This document shows positions 1 to 9,245 of a stretch of 45,202 nt of DNA, one piece after another. Each line of letters begins with the position of its first letter. Position 1 is the first letter of the stretch. Location: assembly GCA_002396885.1 (NCBI GenBank), contig DGXY01000075.1, forward strand, positions 67,397 to 112,598, given 5' to 3'. This DNA comes from Akkermansiaceae bacterium UBA5020. Lineage in GTDB: Bacteria > Verrucomicrobiota > Verrucomicrobiia > Verrucomicrobiales > DEV007. A model generated the notes under the pieces. The model had not been told where the DNA came from, ran no database searches, and worked only from the letters and a program-made list of their open reading frames with translations. Position numbers and translations under genes: made by a program.

Positions 1-865
1 CGGAATGCGGCACGCCGGTATCGCCGAGGCGGCTGAGGAAGAGCTTGCTATCGAAGATCAGTTCCTGATTTCTCAGGCCGTGGCTGAGATGAATGTAAGC
101 TGGTCCCTTCGCTTTCTCGGCACTGATGACACCCAGCCCGAAGGCATCGTTGAGGTCGCGCATTTTGTCCGCGCTATCCTTCCACTGCTTGACCTCGGGT
201 TTGCCCTTCACGTCAGCGAGATCGTAGGCGTGATCGAGCACCGCATCGGCCGCCTTGAGATACTGCTCCAGATGATGCCGTGACGTGCGCAAGGCGGAGC
301 CGATGTTGCGAAAGCCTTCCAACTCTTCATCGCCGGGAAAGCCGGTGGTGGGATCGAAGTCGCCATCGAACCCAAAGAGGTCCTGCATGGTATGCAGATA
401 CTCCGCTCGGCTCAGCCGACGATGCACGACCTGGCCGCCCCGGTCTTGAGCGCTCGACTGTGCGTGAATGAGTTGCCCCTCGATCCACGCGAGAAGATCC
501 CGACGCTCGTTATCGGAGGGTTGTTTCTTCTTGGCCGGTGGCATTTCACCGAGTTGAAGTTGATGCAGCACCTCCTGCCAACGCTCCGCGATGGCGATGT
601 CCGTGCCTACCGTCAAAGGCAAATCGTCAAGCCGACGATCCCCCTTTTGCACATCGCCATCATGGCAGTCGAGGCAATAGCGCGAGAGGAAGTCGTCGGG
701 CTTGAGTGGGGCGGTGTCTGCGGCGTGGAGGGTGGACAGGACCATGCCGAGGAAAAGAGCGAGGCAGGAGCGATGGAGTGGTGGAGTGTTGGAGAGTTGG
801 AAGACAGCACTCCAATACTCCATGACTCCATTTCTCCCGGTGATGTCTGGTTTGATTCGCTTCAT
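1..865 (-). CDS. DUF1592-type planctomycete cytochrome c protein, 3' end cut by window edge
   Basis: About 288 codons are visible; the gene runs off the left edge. The ATG at 865 is followed by a long signal region ending STLHAAD (about residue 50), then a haem-binding CLDCH (residues 64-68) in a PSCyt-type domain. A DUF1587-like segment follows from about residue 138 (RRLSRAEYLHTMQDLFGF). The family also carries DUF1592, DUF1588 and DUF1585 domains, which would lie beyond the edge. Such proteins are exported, probably haem-bearing, and have no firmly established reaction. The gene starts 1 bp after the DUF1552 stop, so the two are almost certainly co-transcribed. An 8-bp iteron repeat lies inside the signal-peptide codons (about residues 10-33), giving an unusual n-region. 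Family assignment is firm; function is unknown. Confidence 0.88.
   Translation of the reverse strand, partial: MKRIKPDITGRNGVMEYWSAVFQLSNTPPLHRSCLALFLGMVLSTLHAADTAPLKPDDFLSRYCLDCHDGDVQKGDRRLDDLPLTVGTDIAIAERWQEVLHQLQLGEMPPAKKKQPSDNERRDLLAWIEGQLIHAQSSAQDRGGQVVHRRLSRAEYLHTMQDLFGFDGDFDPTTGFPGDEELEGFRNIGSALRTSRHHLEQYLKAADAVLDHAYDLADVKGKPEVKQWKDSADKMRDLNDAFGLGVISAEKAKGPAYIHLSHGLRNQELIFDSKLFLSRLGDTGVPHS
767..838. repeat. 8-bp iteron palindrome (GGAGTNNT family), inside a CDS
   Basis: Units of GGAGTGGT type (767-797) are followed after a short spacer by the same unit inverted (ACTCCAAT, ACTCCATG, ACTCCATT). Together they form an imperfect hairpin of about 60 bp. It lies wholly within the signal-peptide coding region of the gene at 1-865. 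Related copies sit at 21123-21160, 27173-27415 and 39546-39608. Confidence 0.75.
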
Positions 866-866
866 A

Positions 867-2138
867 CTACACCAGCAATTGATTGAGGTTCCCGCTGCTC
901 GATCCGAACTGGTCGCGTTCGATGCCCATTTGCTGGAGCAACGTGACGAAGAGATTGCAGAGCGGCGTTTGTTGGCGGCCTTGTTTCGGGAAAAAGAGAT
1001 GCCGCCCGTGTTTGAAGCCGCCGCCGGCGAGGATCACGGGCAGGTTCGTGTTTGCGTGGGAGCTGGCATTGCCCATGCCGCTGCCAAAAACCACGGTGGT
1101 ATTGTCCAACAGGGAACTTCCGCCGATGTCTTTCATCGTGGAGAGTCGCTCAAGAAAGTGATCCAGTTCCGCCATCAGTGCGGACTCGATGATTTGCAGT
1201 TGCCGGAGTTTCTCGGGGTCCTGACCGGTGTGGGAAAGATCGTGATAGCCGCGATTGATCCCGGGGATGTTGGTCACGGGCAGGCTACCGCCGATGTTCA
1301 GCGTGATGATGCGTGTGGCGTCGGCTTGCAGCGCCAACGCCGCGACATCGAAGTTCGCACGCACCCGATCCATGCAGCCTTCGCTCTTCCACTCGGGTTT
1401 TTTGCCATCGGTCACTGGCAACGCCTTGTCCAGCCAGGCCATGTTCGTGGCGTTGGCACGCTCGAAGTCCCGCATCGCTGCCATGAACTCCTCCATCTTC
1501 TCGCGATCCCATCGATCCAGATGCGGAGCCACACGCTTCGCATCTTGAGCGATGATCGCGAGCACGGATTCATTCTCAGCCAACTCCTCCCGCTGCGTTG
1601 CAGCCGCAGCCTTGCGTTGCGGTTTGAAGAGCGTGTCAAACGCCACGCCCGGGTCCTCCAGCTTCGGCACCGCGATGCCGGAGCGCGTCCATGAGATCGC
1701 ATCACCGCTGCCCACACCGAGGCAGAGCGACGGAAACCGCGTCAGTCCACCGAGATGCTCTTCCGCCATCTGGTCGAGCGTGACGCAGCCGTCTTTGAAG
1801 CCCGCCGCCTGCTCGCGCCGCACGCCGCTGAGAAAGGCATGCACCCCATAATGCCCGCCCTGCACACCCGGATGCTCCAGTTGCGAGAACACCGTCATCT
1901 TCTGCTGCCAGCGCTCCAGAGGCTTCAGCAAAGGCGTGAGCGCCAGCTCCGGACCCTGGCCCACCGGGAAAAAGGACTCGGGTCGCAACCCAAAATCCAG
2001 CCCGATGCAAACCAGCCGCCGTGGAGCCTTCGATGCCTCCGCGCCATGCAGCGCGAGGTTCGAGAACCAGGGAAAGGTTAGCGCAGTGCCGCTGAGGGTG
2101 TGGAGAAAGTGTCTTCGGTTCATGATGGGTGTTGTCAT
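867..2138 (-). CDS. DUF1552 Tat-exported protein
   Basis: A 423-residue DUF1552 protein. The N-terminus has a twin-arginine motif (NRRHFLHTLSG) followed by a hydrophobic stretch, so export by the Tat system is likely. The body shows features usual for the family: SQLEHPGVQGGHYGVHAFLSG near residue 90, DLSHTG, and FGSGMGNASSHANTNLPVILAGGG near the C-terminus. DUF1552 proteins resemble DUF1501 and are typically paired with DUF1592-type cytochromes, as here with the gene at 1-865. The first ATG (2138) overlaps the stop of the upstream beta-helix gene as ATGA. A second ATG at 2123 would place the RR motif closer to the start. No enzymatic activity is established for the family. Confidence 0.9.
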   Translation of the reverse strand: MTTPIMNRRHFLHTLSGTALTFPWFSNLALHGAEASKAPRRLVCIGLDFGLRPESFFPVGQGPELALTPLLKPLERWQQKMTVFSQLEHPGVQGGHYGVHAFLSGVRREQAAGFKDGCVTLDQMAEEHLGGLTRFPSLCLGVGSGDAISWTRSGIAVPKLEDPGVAFDTLFKPQRKAAAATQREELAENESVLAIIAQDAKRVAPHLDRWDREKMEEFMAAMRDFERANATNMAWLDKALPVTDGKKPEWKSEGCMDRVRANFDVAALALQADATRIITLNIGGSLPVTNIPGINRGYHDLSHTGQDPEKLRQLQIIESALMAELDHFLERLSTMKDIGGSSLLDNTTVVFGSGMGNASSHANTNLPVILAGGGFKHGRHLFFPKQGRQQTPLCNLFVTLLQQMGIERDQFGSSSGNLNQLLV

Positions 2139-3736
2139 TTCACGGATGCTCCTTGGGTTTTGGTAATCTTCGCCTCGCCACCTTGATGAACCGCTTTCGT
2201 GGTATCGGGGATCGAGAGGTCACGGAGGTCGAGCGCTTCGATAGTTCCGGCTTGATGATCGAGGAGTTGCTCCAATCCTTCGGCAACGACATCGGTGATC
2301 TGGAGGCGCTGAATCTGCGGCTTTGAAGTGAGGTAGCCGACACCCTCAGGCCAGCCACGGCGGCCTTTGCCGGGAGGCGTCACGATGCCGGCCCGCGCAT
2401 CCATGAAGGCTTTCAGCGCGGAGCGATCCATGGAGGTGCCGATCAAGGAACCGGCGGGCGCGGTGGCTTGCGGTCTCTGCACGACGACATCGCGCACTTG
2501 CAGCAACGCGATGCGACCATCGGCGCGGATGAGTGGCGTGTGGCCGATTTCCTTGCGCGGATCATAGACGTTCAAGCCATCGATGAGCAGCCGATCAATC
2601 TTCGCATCCGGCTGGATCCACACGAGCGGGCGGTCGTCGATGGGCGCGTAGCCGCTGATGTTTTTGAAAGTCACCTGCTCCATTTTGCCCGCGATCCAGA
2701 AGAGGAAGGCCGGAACATAATCGTAGGCACGTTGACTGGCGGGACGCAGATCGATGTTCTCAAACTCCAGCCGCCCGATGTTGCCGCCTTCGCGCAGATA
2801 GGGTGTGATCCAGACACCGAAGTCCCGGTAGGTGCCCTTCACGTTGCGGATGGAGACGCGGTCGAGTCGCGAGGCGCGAGAGAGGATGCGGATGACCTGA
2901 GCGCAGTCGTCGGCCTGCACGCCATCGATGTCCACATCGCTCACGGCACCAATGCCAGCGGCGCTGCCGAAGCGACCTATCGCTGCGGGATCACGGCGGA
3001 AGTTTCCCTCGCTGTCCCAATCGCCAAGCAGGTCATCAATGTTCAGCGCGATCATATCATCCCAAGCGCGACCCTGAACATTGCGAATGCTCAGGAACTC
3101 GCCCGGACCCTGCACATGGATGCCGTCCTGATTCGACTGCTTCGGGATGTGGTCAAGGTTGATGTAGATGTTCTCAAACACCACACGCCGCCAGTTCGTG
3201 AGATACACGGCAAAGGTGCGCGAGTTGGTAAGGGAAACATCACGGAAGAGCACCTGCTCCACGCCATGCAACGCGAAGGCAGTCGTCCAGCCGTGTTCCT
3301 TCGTCGTGTGTTCCTGGTGCTCCGCGTTGCCGTTGTAAGTGCCGCCTAGGAACGATAGATTCCGATCCGCCCGGCCTTCCGGTTGCGGCGTGGCATTGGC
3401 GATGAGCGGGCGATTCGAGTTGTCCGCGAGATAGAAGCCACACGCACGATTCAAACATTCGATGGTGGTGTTGGAGTGCACCTTGAGTCCCGTGACAAGG
3501 ATCGCCCCATCCACGACGAGCTTCAGCGTGCCAAGCTTCGGCGCACGGTCGAGAATGTTTTGGATAAGTGCCGTGTCGTCGGTGCCACCGCCTTTGATCA
3601 CGTCGCTGTCGAGCTTCGCGCCCGCCTCGCTGGCAATAACGATGTGGGAGTCCGGGGATGGCGCAGCGTTCAGCGCAGTGAGCGGCGCGAGCAGCAGGGC
3701 GGTGAGGAGTGTAAGGAGTGTGAGGGTCGGTTTCAT
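2135..3736 (-). CDS. Secreted GH28-like right-handed beta-helix protein
   Basis: 533 residues with a clear signal peptide (LLTALLLAPLTALNAA). The rest is a right-handed parallel beta-helix of the pectate-lyase/glycoside hydrolase 28 type. An early GGGTDDTALIQ segment is typical of the pectate-lyase-3 superfamily. SNQDGIH (about residues 201-207) and WDD (225-227) resemble the GH28 NTDG and DD catalytic motifs, so it may hydrolyse a uronic-acid-containing or related polysaccharide. The GHG and RIK motifs of true polygalacturonases are not obvious, so substrate and activity are uncertain. It overlaps the following DUF1552 gene by 4 bp and starts 39 bp after the preceding DUF1501 gene, suggesting one operon. 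The signal-peptide DNA is strikingly like that of several unrelated genes here. Confidence 0.85.
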   Translation of the reverse strand: MKPTLTLLTLLTALLLAPLTALNAAPSPDSHIVIASEAGAKLDSDVIKGGGTDDTALIQNILDRAPKLGTLKLVVDGAILVTGLKVHSNTTIECLNRACGFYLADNSNRPLIANATPQPEGRADRNLSFLGGTYNGNAEHQEHTTKEHGWTTAFALHGVEQVLFRDVSLTNSRTFAVYLTNWRRVVFENIYINLDHIPKQSNQDGIHVQGPGEFLSIRNVQGRAWDDMIALNIDDLLGDWDSEGNFRRDPAAIGRFGSAAGIGAVSDVDIDGVQADDCAQVIRILSRASRLDRVSIRNVKGTYRDFGVWITPYLREGGNIGRLEFENIDLRPASQRAYDYVPAFLFWIAGKMEQVTFKNISGYAPIDDRPLVWIQPDAKIDRLLIDGLNVYDPRKEIGHTPLIRADGRIALLQVRDVVVQRPQATAPAGSLIGTSMDRSALKAFMDARAGIVTPPGKGRRGWPEGVGYLTSKPQIQRLQITDVVAEGLEQLLDHQAGTIEALDLRDLSIPDTTKAVHQGGEAKITKTQGASVK

Positions 3737-3775
3737 GAATTTGCTTTCGGAAGCGTGCTTCTGCTGATGATCGCG

Positions 3776-5215
3776 TCACGCCAGCACCGCTTGCACGACT
3801 TTCCCGTGCACATCGGTGAGGCGGAAGTCGCGGCCGTTGAATCGGTAGGTGAGTTTCTCGTGGTCCACGCCGAGGAGGTGCAACCAGGTGGCGTGCAGGT
3901 CGTGGATGTGGACTTTGTCCACGGCGGCTTTGTGGCCGAACTCGTCGGTGGCTCCGTAAGCGACGCCGGGCTTCACACCGGCCCCGGCCATCCAGAGAGT
4001 GAAGCCGTGGGGGTTGTGGTCGCGGCCAGGCTGGGCGTCTTTTTGCGCGGTGGGCAGGCGGCCAAACTCACCGCCCCAGATGACGAGCGTGCTCTCCAGC
4101 AGACCGCGCTGTTCGAGGTCACGCAGCAGGGCGGCGATGGGCTGGTCCACCTCGGCGGCGAAGGAGCCGTGATTGCCTTTCAGGTTTGCGTGGCAGTCCC
4201 AGCTCTGCTGGTTTTCCGAGCCGCCGGAGTAGAGCTGCACAAAGCGCACGCCGCGCTCCACGAGGCGCCGGGCGGTGATGCATTGGCGGGCGAAATGGCC
4301 GCAGTGGGGCGCGTCGAGGCCGTAGGCTTTGCGCACGGACTCGGGTTCGCCTGCGAGGTCGAAAACCTCCGGTGCCTGCGTCTGCATGCGGAAGGCGAGT
4401 TCAAAGCTGGCGATGCGGGCATCCAGGTCGCTTTCGGCGGGATGCGCCTCGAGGTAGGGCCGGTTCAAAGCGGCGAGCAGGTCGAGGTCGGCACGCTGGT
4501 CATCGCGGGTGCTCTCGCTGCTGCCGGATGGGGGCGCGAGATTGGCGATGGGCTCGCCCTTGGGCTGGAGGAAGGTGCCCTGGTAGCGGCTGGGCAAAAA
4601 GCCTGAGCCCCAGTTGTTTCCCTTGCCACGCGGCAGGCCGCGATTACGCGGGTCCGCCATGACGACAAAGGCTGGCAGGTTGCTGTTTTCGCTGCCGAGT
4701 CCATAGCTGCTCCATGAACCGAAGGACGGTTTGCCCATGCGCGGCGTGCCGGTGTTCATCATGTAGAGCGCAGGGCTGTGGTTGTTGCTGTCGGTGTGGC
4801 AGGAATGGATGAAGGCCATCTTGTCCACCTGGGTGGCCATGTGCGGGAACAACTCGCTCACCCAGCGCCCGCTCTGGCCGTGCTGGCGGAACTTCCACGG
4901 CGAGGCCATGAGGTTGCCGGCTTTGTGCGAATCGAAAGCCGTGTTGATGTCGAAGCCGGGCAGCGGCTTGTCACTCCACTCGGCCAGCGCGGGCTTGTAA
5001 TCAAAGGTGTCCACCTGGCTGGGGCCGCCATTCATGAACAGCCAGATGACCGACTTGGCCTTGGCCGGGCGCGTGCGCCAGCGGCTGTCGAGTGACGAGG
5101 GCGTAGCAGCGAAACCCGAATCGGCCAGCAGCGTGGCGAGCGCGGAGAAACCAAAGCCCGCACCGGCGCGGCGCAGCATTTCACGGCGGCTGAACAGTAA
5201 AGAGGAGACGTTCAT
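3776..5215 (-). CDS. DUF1501 Tat-exported protein
   Basis: 479 residues of the DUF1501 family, which has an alkaline-phosphatase/sulfatase-like fold. The N-terminus carries a Tat signal (SRREMLRRAGAGFG). Family marks follow: IWLFMNGGPSQVDTFDYKP early, HSCHTDSNNHSPALYMMNTG, then VIWGGEFGRLPTAQ and GRDHNPHGFTLWMAGAGVKPG with metal-ligand-like His and Asp, and a C-terminal HDLHATWLHLLGVDHEKLTYR. It starts 13 bp after the DUF1549/1553 gene, the commonest arrangement in PVC bacteria, so the two proteins are expected to act together outside the cytoplasmic membrane. No activity is established for the pair; the sulfatase-like fold and the polysaccharide genes nearby hint at glycan desulfation or processing. 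Confidence 0.92.
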   Translation of the reverse strand: MNVSSLLFSRREMLRRAGAGFGFSALATLLADSGFAATPSSLDSRWRTRPAKAKSVIWLFMNGGPSQVDTFDYKPALAEWSDKPLPGFDINTAFDSHKAGNLMASPWKFRQHGQSGRWVSELFPHMATQVDKMAFIHSCHTDSNNHSPALYMMNTGTPRMGKPSFGSWSSYGLGSENSNLPAFVVMADPRNRGLPRGKGNNWGSGFLPSRYQGTFLQPKGEPIANLAPPSGSSESTRDDQRADLDLLAALNRPYLEAHPAESDLDARIASFELAFRMQTQAPEVFDLAGEPESVRKAYGLDAPHCGHFARQCITARRLVERGVRFVQLYSGGSENQQSWDCHANLKGNHGSFAAEVDQPIAALLRDLEQRGLLESTLVIWGGEFGRLPTAQKDAQPGRDHNPHGFTLWMAGAGVKPGVAYGATDEFGHKAAVDKVHIHDLHATWLHLLGVDHEKLTYRFNGRDFRLTDVHGKVVQAVLA

Positions 5216-5228
5216 GGTGCGGATTCGT

Positions 5229-7871
5229 TCAGTTGAGATAAATCAGTTCATTCAGGCACAGCAGCACATGGGAGAGTCGTTTGAGGCCATCGGGATGGGC
5301 TTGCAGAAAGCTCTGCGCCGCCTGCTGCTCGGTGATGGTGGGCGGACGCGAGAGCACCGTTCGATAGGCGTGCTCAATGAGCGTGGCGTGGTCACTCGTC
5401 CCGCTTTCCTTTCCCACGCGCCGCGCCAAATCCTCCGCGCAACGGTCCATGAAAGCGCTGTTCATCATGAGCAAGGCCTGCGGCGAGACGGTGGAGACGG
5501 GGCGCTGCCCCACGCTTTCGATGGGCTCTGGCGCATCGAAGGCGGCCAGCAGTGGATGCGGCTCGCTGCGCTTCACCCGCGTGTAAAGAGAGCGGCGATT
5601 GTGCAGCGGGTCCGTCTCTGCCTCGCCACCGGCGCGGAGGTCGAGCCGGCCGGAGACGCTGAGCAGCGTGTCGCGCACGGCCTCGGCGGTGAGTCGCTGT
5701 GGACGCCAGCGCCAGAGCAGCTTGTTCTCCGGGTCCTTGGCGGAGCGGGCGGCATCCCACGCGGCGCTCTGCCTCCAGGTGGCGCTGTTGAGGATGAGGC
5801 GGTGAATGTGACGCAAATCCCAGCCGCTGCGCACCAGTTCACCCGCGAGCCATTCGAGCAGTTCGGGATGCGTGGGCGGCTCGCCTTGCAAGCCGAAGTC
5901 GCTCGGCGTGCCAACGATGCCCCGGCCAAAATGCCAGTTCCAGAGCCGGTTCACGATGACGCGGGCAGCCAGTGGTCCGGCCCCCTTTTCCACATCCGTG
6001 AGCCACAGGGCGAGCGTGGCGCGGTCGCTGCCAAAATCGCGCGCTGCCGGTTTTGCATCGGGCTGAAGCGGGTCGCCGGGCAACTTCAGATGGCGGGAAA
6101 ACTCCTCCTGATGGGCGCCTGGGGAGCTGACCAGCACATCCTGCGGATACGCCGGCACCGGCGGCGTCTGCGCACGCCAGTCGTCGGCGCTTGAGCCGGG
6201 CGTCATGAGGACTTGGAGCAGTCCCGGCGTGGCTTCGCGCTGCTTTTGCTTCGGGTCTCCTCGGTTGAGCTGAAAACTGATGCGGAAATAGTTCGGCCCC
6301 TGCATGTGGCGCCTCAGGTGTTCATTCAGTCCGCCGAACTCCTCGGTTAGTGTCAACAGCAGCGGTGGAGAAGCGGGTTTGCTTTTGAGGTGCGCCTGCA
6401 TCCTCTGCCACACGGCCTCGTAGTCGGCACATGTCCAACGGGCGAACTGCGCCTGCATCGACCTCTGGTATCCCACGCCCACCTGCTCCATCAGGAAGCC
6501 GCCGCGAACCTGGTCGTAAAGGTCTGCGAGCCCCGTCTCACCGACCTCGCGCAATCTGGCACTGAAGGCGGGCGCGAGTTTCGCATCGTTCACTGAGGCA
6601 CGGAGTTTCTCGGTCGCCTTGGCCTTGGCCTCGGCTGCCGTGAGTTCGGCCGTTAGCGTGGACTCCTGTTTCGACCACTCGCGCATTGCCGCCAGCTCCG
6701 CCGGTGAGCGCGGCTGAATGTCACGCAGGCCGCGCGTCGTCGTCGTGAAGCAGGCCGCCAGCGCGTAGTAATCGGCGGCGGGCAGCGGGTCGTATTTGTG
6801 GTCGTGACAGCGGGCGCAGCCGATCGTCAACCCCAGCATCCCGGTGCCGATGGTCTGGAGAAAATCATCCAGTTCGTCGTAACGCGCCTGCTCCAGCTCG
6901 CTCACCGTCACCGGCGACTGATAAGGGCCGAGCGCAAGGAAACCGGTGGCGATGGAAGCTTCGGGCCGCTCGGGAGCCAGCCGGTCGCCCGCAATCTGCC
7001 AGCGCAAGAACTCATCGAAGCGCTGATTCGTCTGCAAAGCCTGCACCACAAAGTCGCGATAACGCCACGCCATGGGCAAGGCCGCGTCATCCTGGAAACC
7101 CGCCGATTCCGCATAGCGAGACAGGTCCAGCCAGCGCCGCGCCCAGGTCTCGGCAAACGCGGGCGACTTCAGCAGCGTCTCCGTCAACGCGTCAAACTCC
7201 GCGTCGGAAGCAGGCAGCTCCTCGTTAGCCTCGGGCGGCAGGCCCGCCACATCCAGCGAAATACGCCGCCGCAGCGTGAGCGGCTCCGCGCGCGAATTGG
7301 GACGGATGTCCGCCGCCTCCAGCTTCGCGAGAATGAAGCGGTCCACATCATTTCTCACCCAGCCTTGCTCGTCCTTTGGCTGCGGAGGTTTCACCGGCGA
7401 CAAGCGTCGAAAGGCCCAGTAGTCACGATCCGCATCGGTGACCACGCCAGACGAGGCGACGGCCGCTTTGCCTTCCACGAGCGGCTTGTCGTAAGGCGCG
7501 CCCTGTTCCAGCCAGCTCGCAATCGCTGCGATGTCCGCCTCGGACAGCTTCGGTTTGCGCTTGGGCATCGCGGGGTCTTCCTCGTGGCGAATGAGCTTGA
7601 GCAGCCCGCTCTCGCCCGGATGCGCCAGGTCCACGGACTCGGATTGCAACAGCTTCTCGCGGCTGCCGAGATCGAACTCGCCCTTCACCTGCTTGCCGCC
7701 GTGACATTCCAGACAGCTCTCTCGCAAGACGGGCCCAACCCGGTCGCGAAACAGCGCCAGCCCGGCCTTCATTTTCTCCGCATGATCGGGAGGCACCGCA
7801 GCGAATATCGGCGAGACAACAGCGAACTGCGTGAGAAAAACGAAGAAGGAAAGGACTCGGGTGAGTGTCAT
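5229..7871 (-). CDS. PSCyt1/DUF1549/DUF1553 cytochrome c protein
   Basis: 880 residues. A signal peptide (about residues 1-25) leads into a planctomycete-type cytochrome c domain with CLECH at 53-57. DUF1549 follows (RRRISLDVAGLPP and WARRWLDLSRYAESAGF) and ends with a second haem-like CARCHDHKYDPL near residue 350. DUF1553 fills the C-terminal third (RVIVNRLWNWHFGRGIVGTPSDFG). It is translated just ahead of the DUF1501 gene at 3776-5215, 13 bp apart. The protein is probably periplasmic, with two potential c-type haem sites. The reaction is unknown; an electron-transfer role coupled to polysaccharide breakdown is often suggested but not seen directly. Confidence 0.92.
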   Translation of the reverse strand: MTLTRVLSFFVFLTQFAVVSPIFAAVPPDHAEKMKAGLALFRDRVGPVLRESCLECHGGKQVKGEFDLGSREKLLQSESVDLAHPGESGLLKLIRHEEDPAMPKRKPKLSEADIAAIASWLEQGAPYDKPLVEGKAAVASSGVVTDADRDYWAFRRLSPVKPPQPKDEQGWVRNDVDRFILAKLEAADIRPNSRAEPLTLRRRISLDVAGLPPEANEELPASDAEFDALTETLLKSPAFAETWARRWLDLSRYAESAGFQDDAALPMAWRYRDFVVQALQTNQRFDEFLRWQIAGDRLAPERPEASIATGFLALGPYQSPVTVSELEQARYDELDDFLQTIGTGMLGLTIGCARCHDHKYDPLPAADYYALAACFTTTTRGLRDIQPRSPAELAAMREWSKQESTLTAELTAAEAKAKATEKLRASVNDAKLAPAFSARLREVGETGLADLYDQVRGGFLMEQVGVGYQRSMQAQFARWTCADYEAVWQRMQAHLKSKPASPPLLLTLTEEFGGLNEHLRRHMQGPNYFRISFQLNRGDPKQKQREATPGLLQVLMTPGSSADDWRAQTPPVPAYPQDVLVSSPGAHQEEFSRHLKLPGDPLQPDAKPAARDFGSDRATLALWLTDVEKGAGPLAARVIVNRLWNWHFGRGIVGTPSDFGLQGEPPTHPELLEWLAGELVRSGWDLRHIHRLILNSATWRQSAAWDAARSAKDPENKLLWRWRPQRLTAEAVRDTLLSVSGRLDLRAGGEAETDPLHNRRSLYTRVKRSEPHPLLAAFDAPEPIESVGQRPVSTVSPQALLMMNSAFMDRCAEDLARRVGKESGTSDHATLIEHAYRTVLSRPPTITEQQAAQSFLQAHPDGLKRLSHVLLCLNELIYLN

Positions 7872-7970
7872 GACTGAAAGTGATCGGGATGGGACAGATC
7901 GAGGGATCTCACGGCAGCGCTTGGGTTGAATGATTCGGCACTGCTTTGCGAATGGTGACGAACGCGCGCA

Positions 7971-9245
7971 TCACACTGCTTCTAATCCCTTCATCGTTCC
8001 CGTGCTGCTGGCGAACTTGTCGGCCTCGATCCCTTGACGCTGGAGCATGGAGACGAAGAGGTTGGGCAACGGGTAATTGTTCGTCTTGTCAAAGGCGAGG
8101 TGCTGCCCGTGTTTCCAGCCACCGCCGGCAAGGAGGATGGGGAGGTTCCTGTTGTCGTGGTTGTTGCCGTTGCTGAGATTGCTGCCGTAGAGGACTTGCG
8201 TGTGATCGAGCAGCGTGCCGCCGCCTTCCTTCGAGGCGCGCAGCTTGGCGAGGAGTTTGTTGAGTTCACGAAACTCGGCCAGCTCGAGGTTTTGCAGCTC
8301 GCGCAGCTTGTCCTCGCGGCCAGCGTGGTGGGAAAGGTTGTGGGTCTCGCTGCTGACGCCGGGAATGTTTTCGCTGAAGAACTGGAGCTGAATCATGAGC
8401 GTGATAAGGCGCGTGCTGTCAGTGGCGAACGCGAGGTGCGCCAGATCATACATGGCGCCGAGTTTTTCGAGCAGATACTCGCCGTCCTTCGGCGGAGGTA
8501 TATCGATCTTCGGCCTTGGCTTGCGTTCCCATTCCTCGGATATGAGGAGCCGCTTCTCGACCTCACGCACGGAGGTAAAGTATTGCTCGAGTCGGTCCTT
8601 GTCCGCGCTGCCCAGTTTTTTCTGCAATGCGGCGGCACGGTCCGCAACGGCGTCGAGGATGCTGCGGCCAACGCGGAGCTTGGCGACCTGTTTTTCCACC
8701 TCCTGCGCGTTTCCGGCAACGAAGAGCGCCTTGAAAACCTGCCCGGGGCTACGCTCCGCAGGCAGCATCACGCCGCTGGAGGTGAAGGAGAGCGACTGGT
8801 TGCCGCTTTTTGACACCACGAGCGGCAGCGCGGACACGCGCGTGAGGTGGCCGATTCGCTCGGCAGCGAATTGATCGAGCGAGATGCTGTTGCGGAATGA
8901 TGCGGTGCCGGGCTGCGGCGCGGCGCTGAGATAGGACACCTCCGCGGAGTGGCCGCCGGTGACGTCGGGGTGCGACGTGCCGGAGAAGACGGTGAACTGA
9001 TCGCGGTGATCCTTGAGCGCCTCCAAGTAGGGCGTGAGCGCGTAATCGCGGCCCGCCTGCTCCGGGAAAAAATGGCGTTCGAGCACGCCGAGATTGGTGC
9101 AGATGGCGAGGATGCGGCGCGGCGCGACGGGTTCCTTGCCGAAAGCTTCGAGGAACGGCAGGGCCATCATTGCGCCGGACGCGCGAAGAAAAGTGCGGCG
9201 GGTAAAGTTCATCGGAATGCGGGTTCTCGGTTGTGGATCATTCAT
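7971..9245 (-). CDS. DUF1552 Tat-exported protein
   Basis: 424 residues of the DUF1552 family. A Tat motif FTRRTFLRASGAMMALPFLEAFG begins at about residue 13. The family blocks FSGTSHPDVTGGHSAEVSYL, ETHNLSHHAGREDKL and LYGSNLSNGNNHDNRNLPILL are present. The first ATG (9245) overlaps the stop of the DUF1592-type gene as ATGA; an alternative ATG at 9212 sits just before the Tat motif. The pair DUF1592-DUF1552 lies downstream of the sigma/anti-sigma genes, so it is a likely target of that regulatory module. Biochemical function is unknown. It is a clear paralogue of the protein at 867-2138 but only moderately similar. Confidence 0.9.
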   Translation of the reverse strand: MNDPQPRTRIPMNFTRRTFLRASGAMMALPFLEAFGKEPVAPRRILAICTNLGVLERHFFPEQAGRDYALTPYLEALKDHRDQFTVFSGTSHPDVTGGHSAEVSYLSAAPQPGTASFRNSISLDQFAAERIGHLTRVSALPLVVSKSGNQSLSFTSSGVMLPAERSPGQVFKALFVAGNAQEVEKQVAKLRVGRSILDAVADRAAALQKKLGSADKDRLEQYFTSVREVEKRLLISEEWERKPRPKIDIPPPKDGEYLLEKLGAMYDLAHLAFATDSTRLITLMIQLQFFSENIPGVSSETHNLSHHAGREDKLRELQNLELAEFRELNKLLAKLRASKEGGGTLLDHTQVLYGSNLSNGNNHDNRNLPILLAGGGWKHGQHLAFDKTNNYPLPNLFVSMLQRQGIEADKFASSTGTMKGLEAV

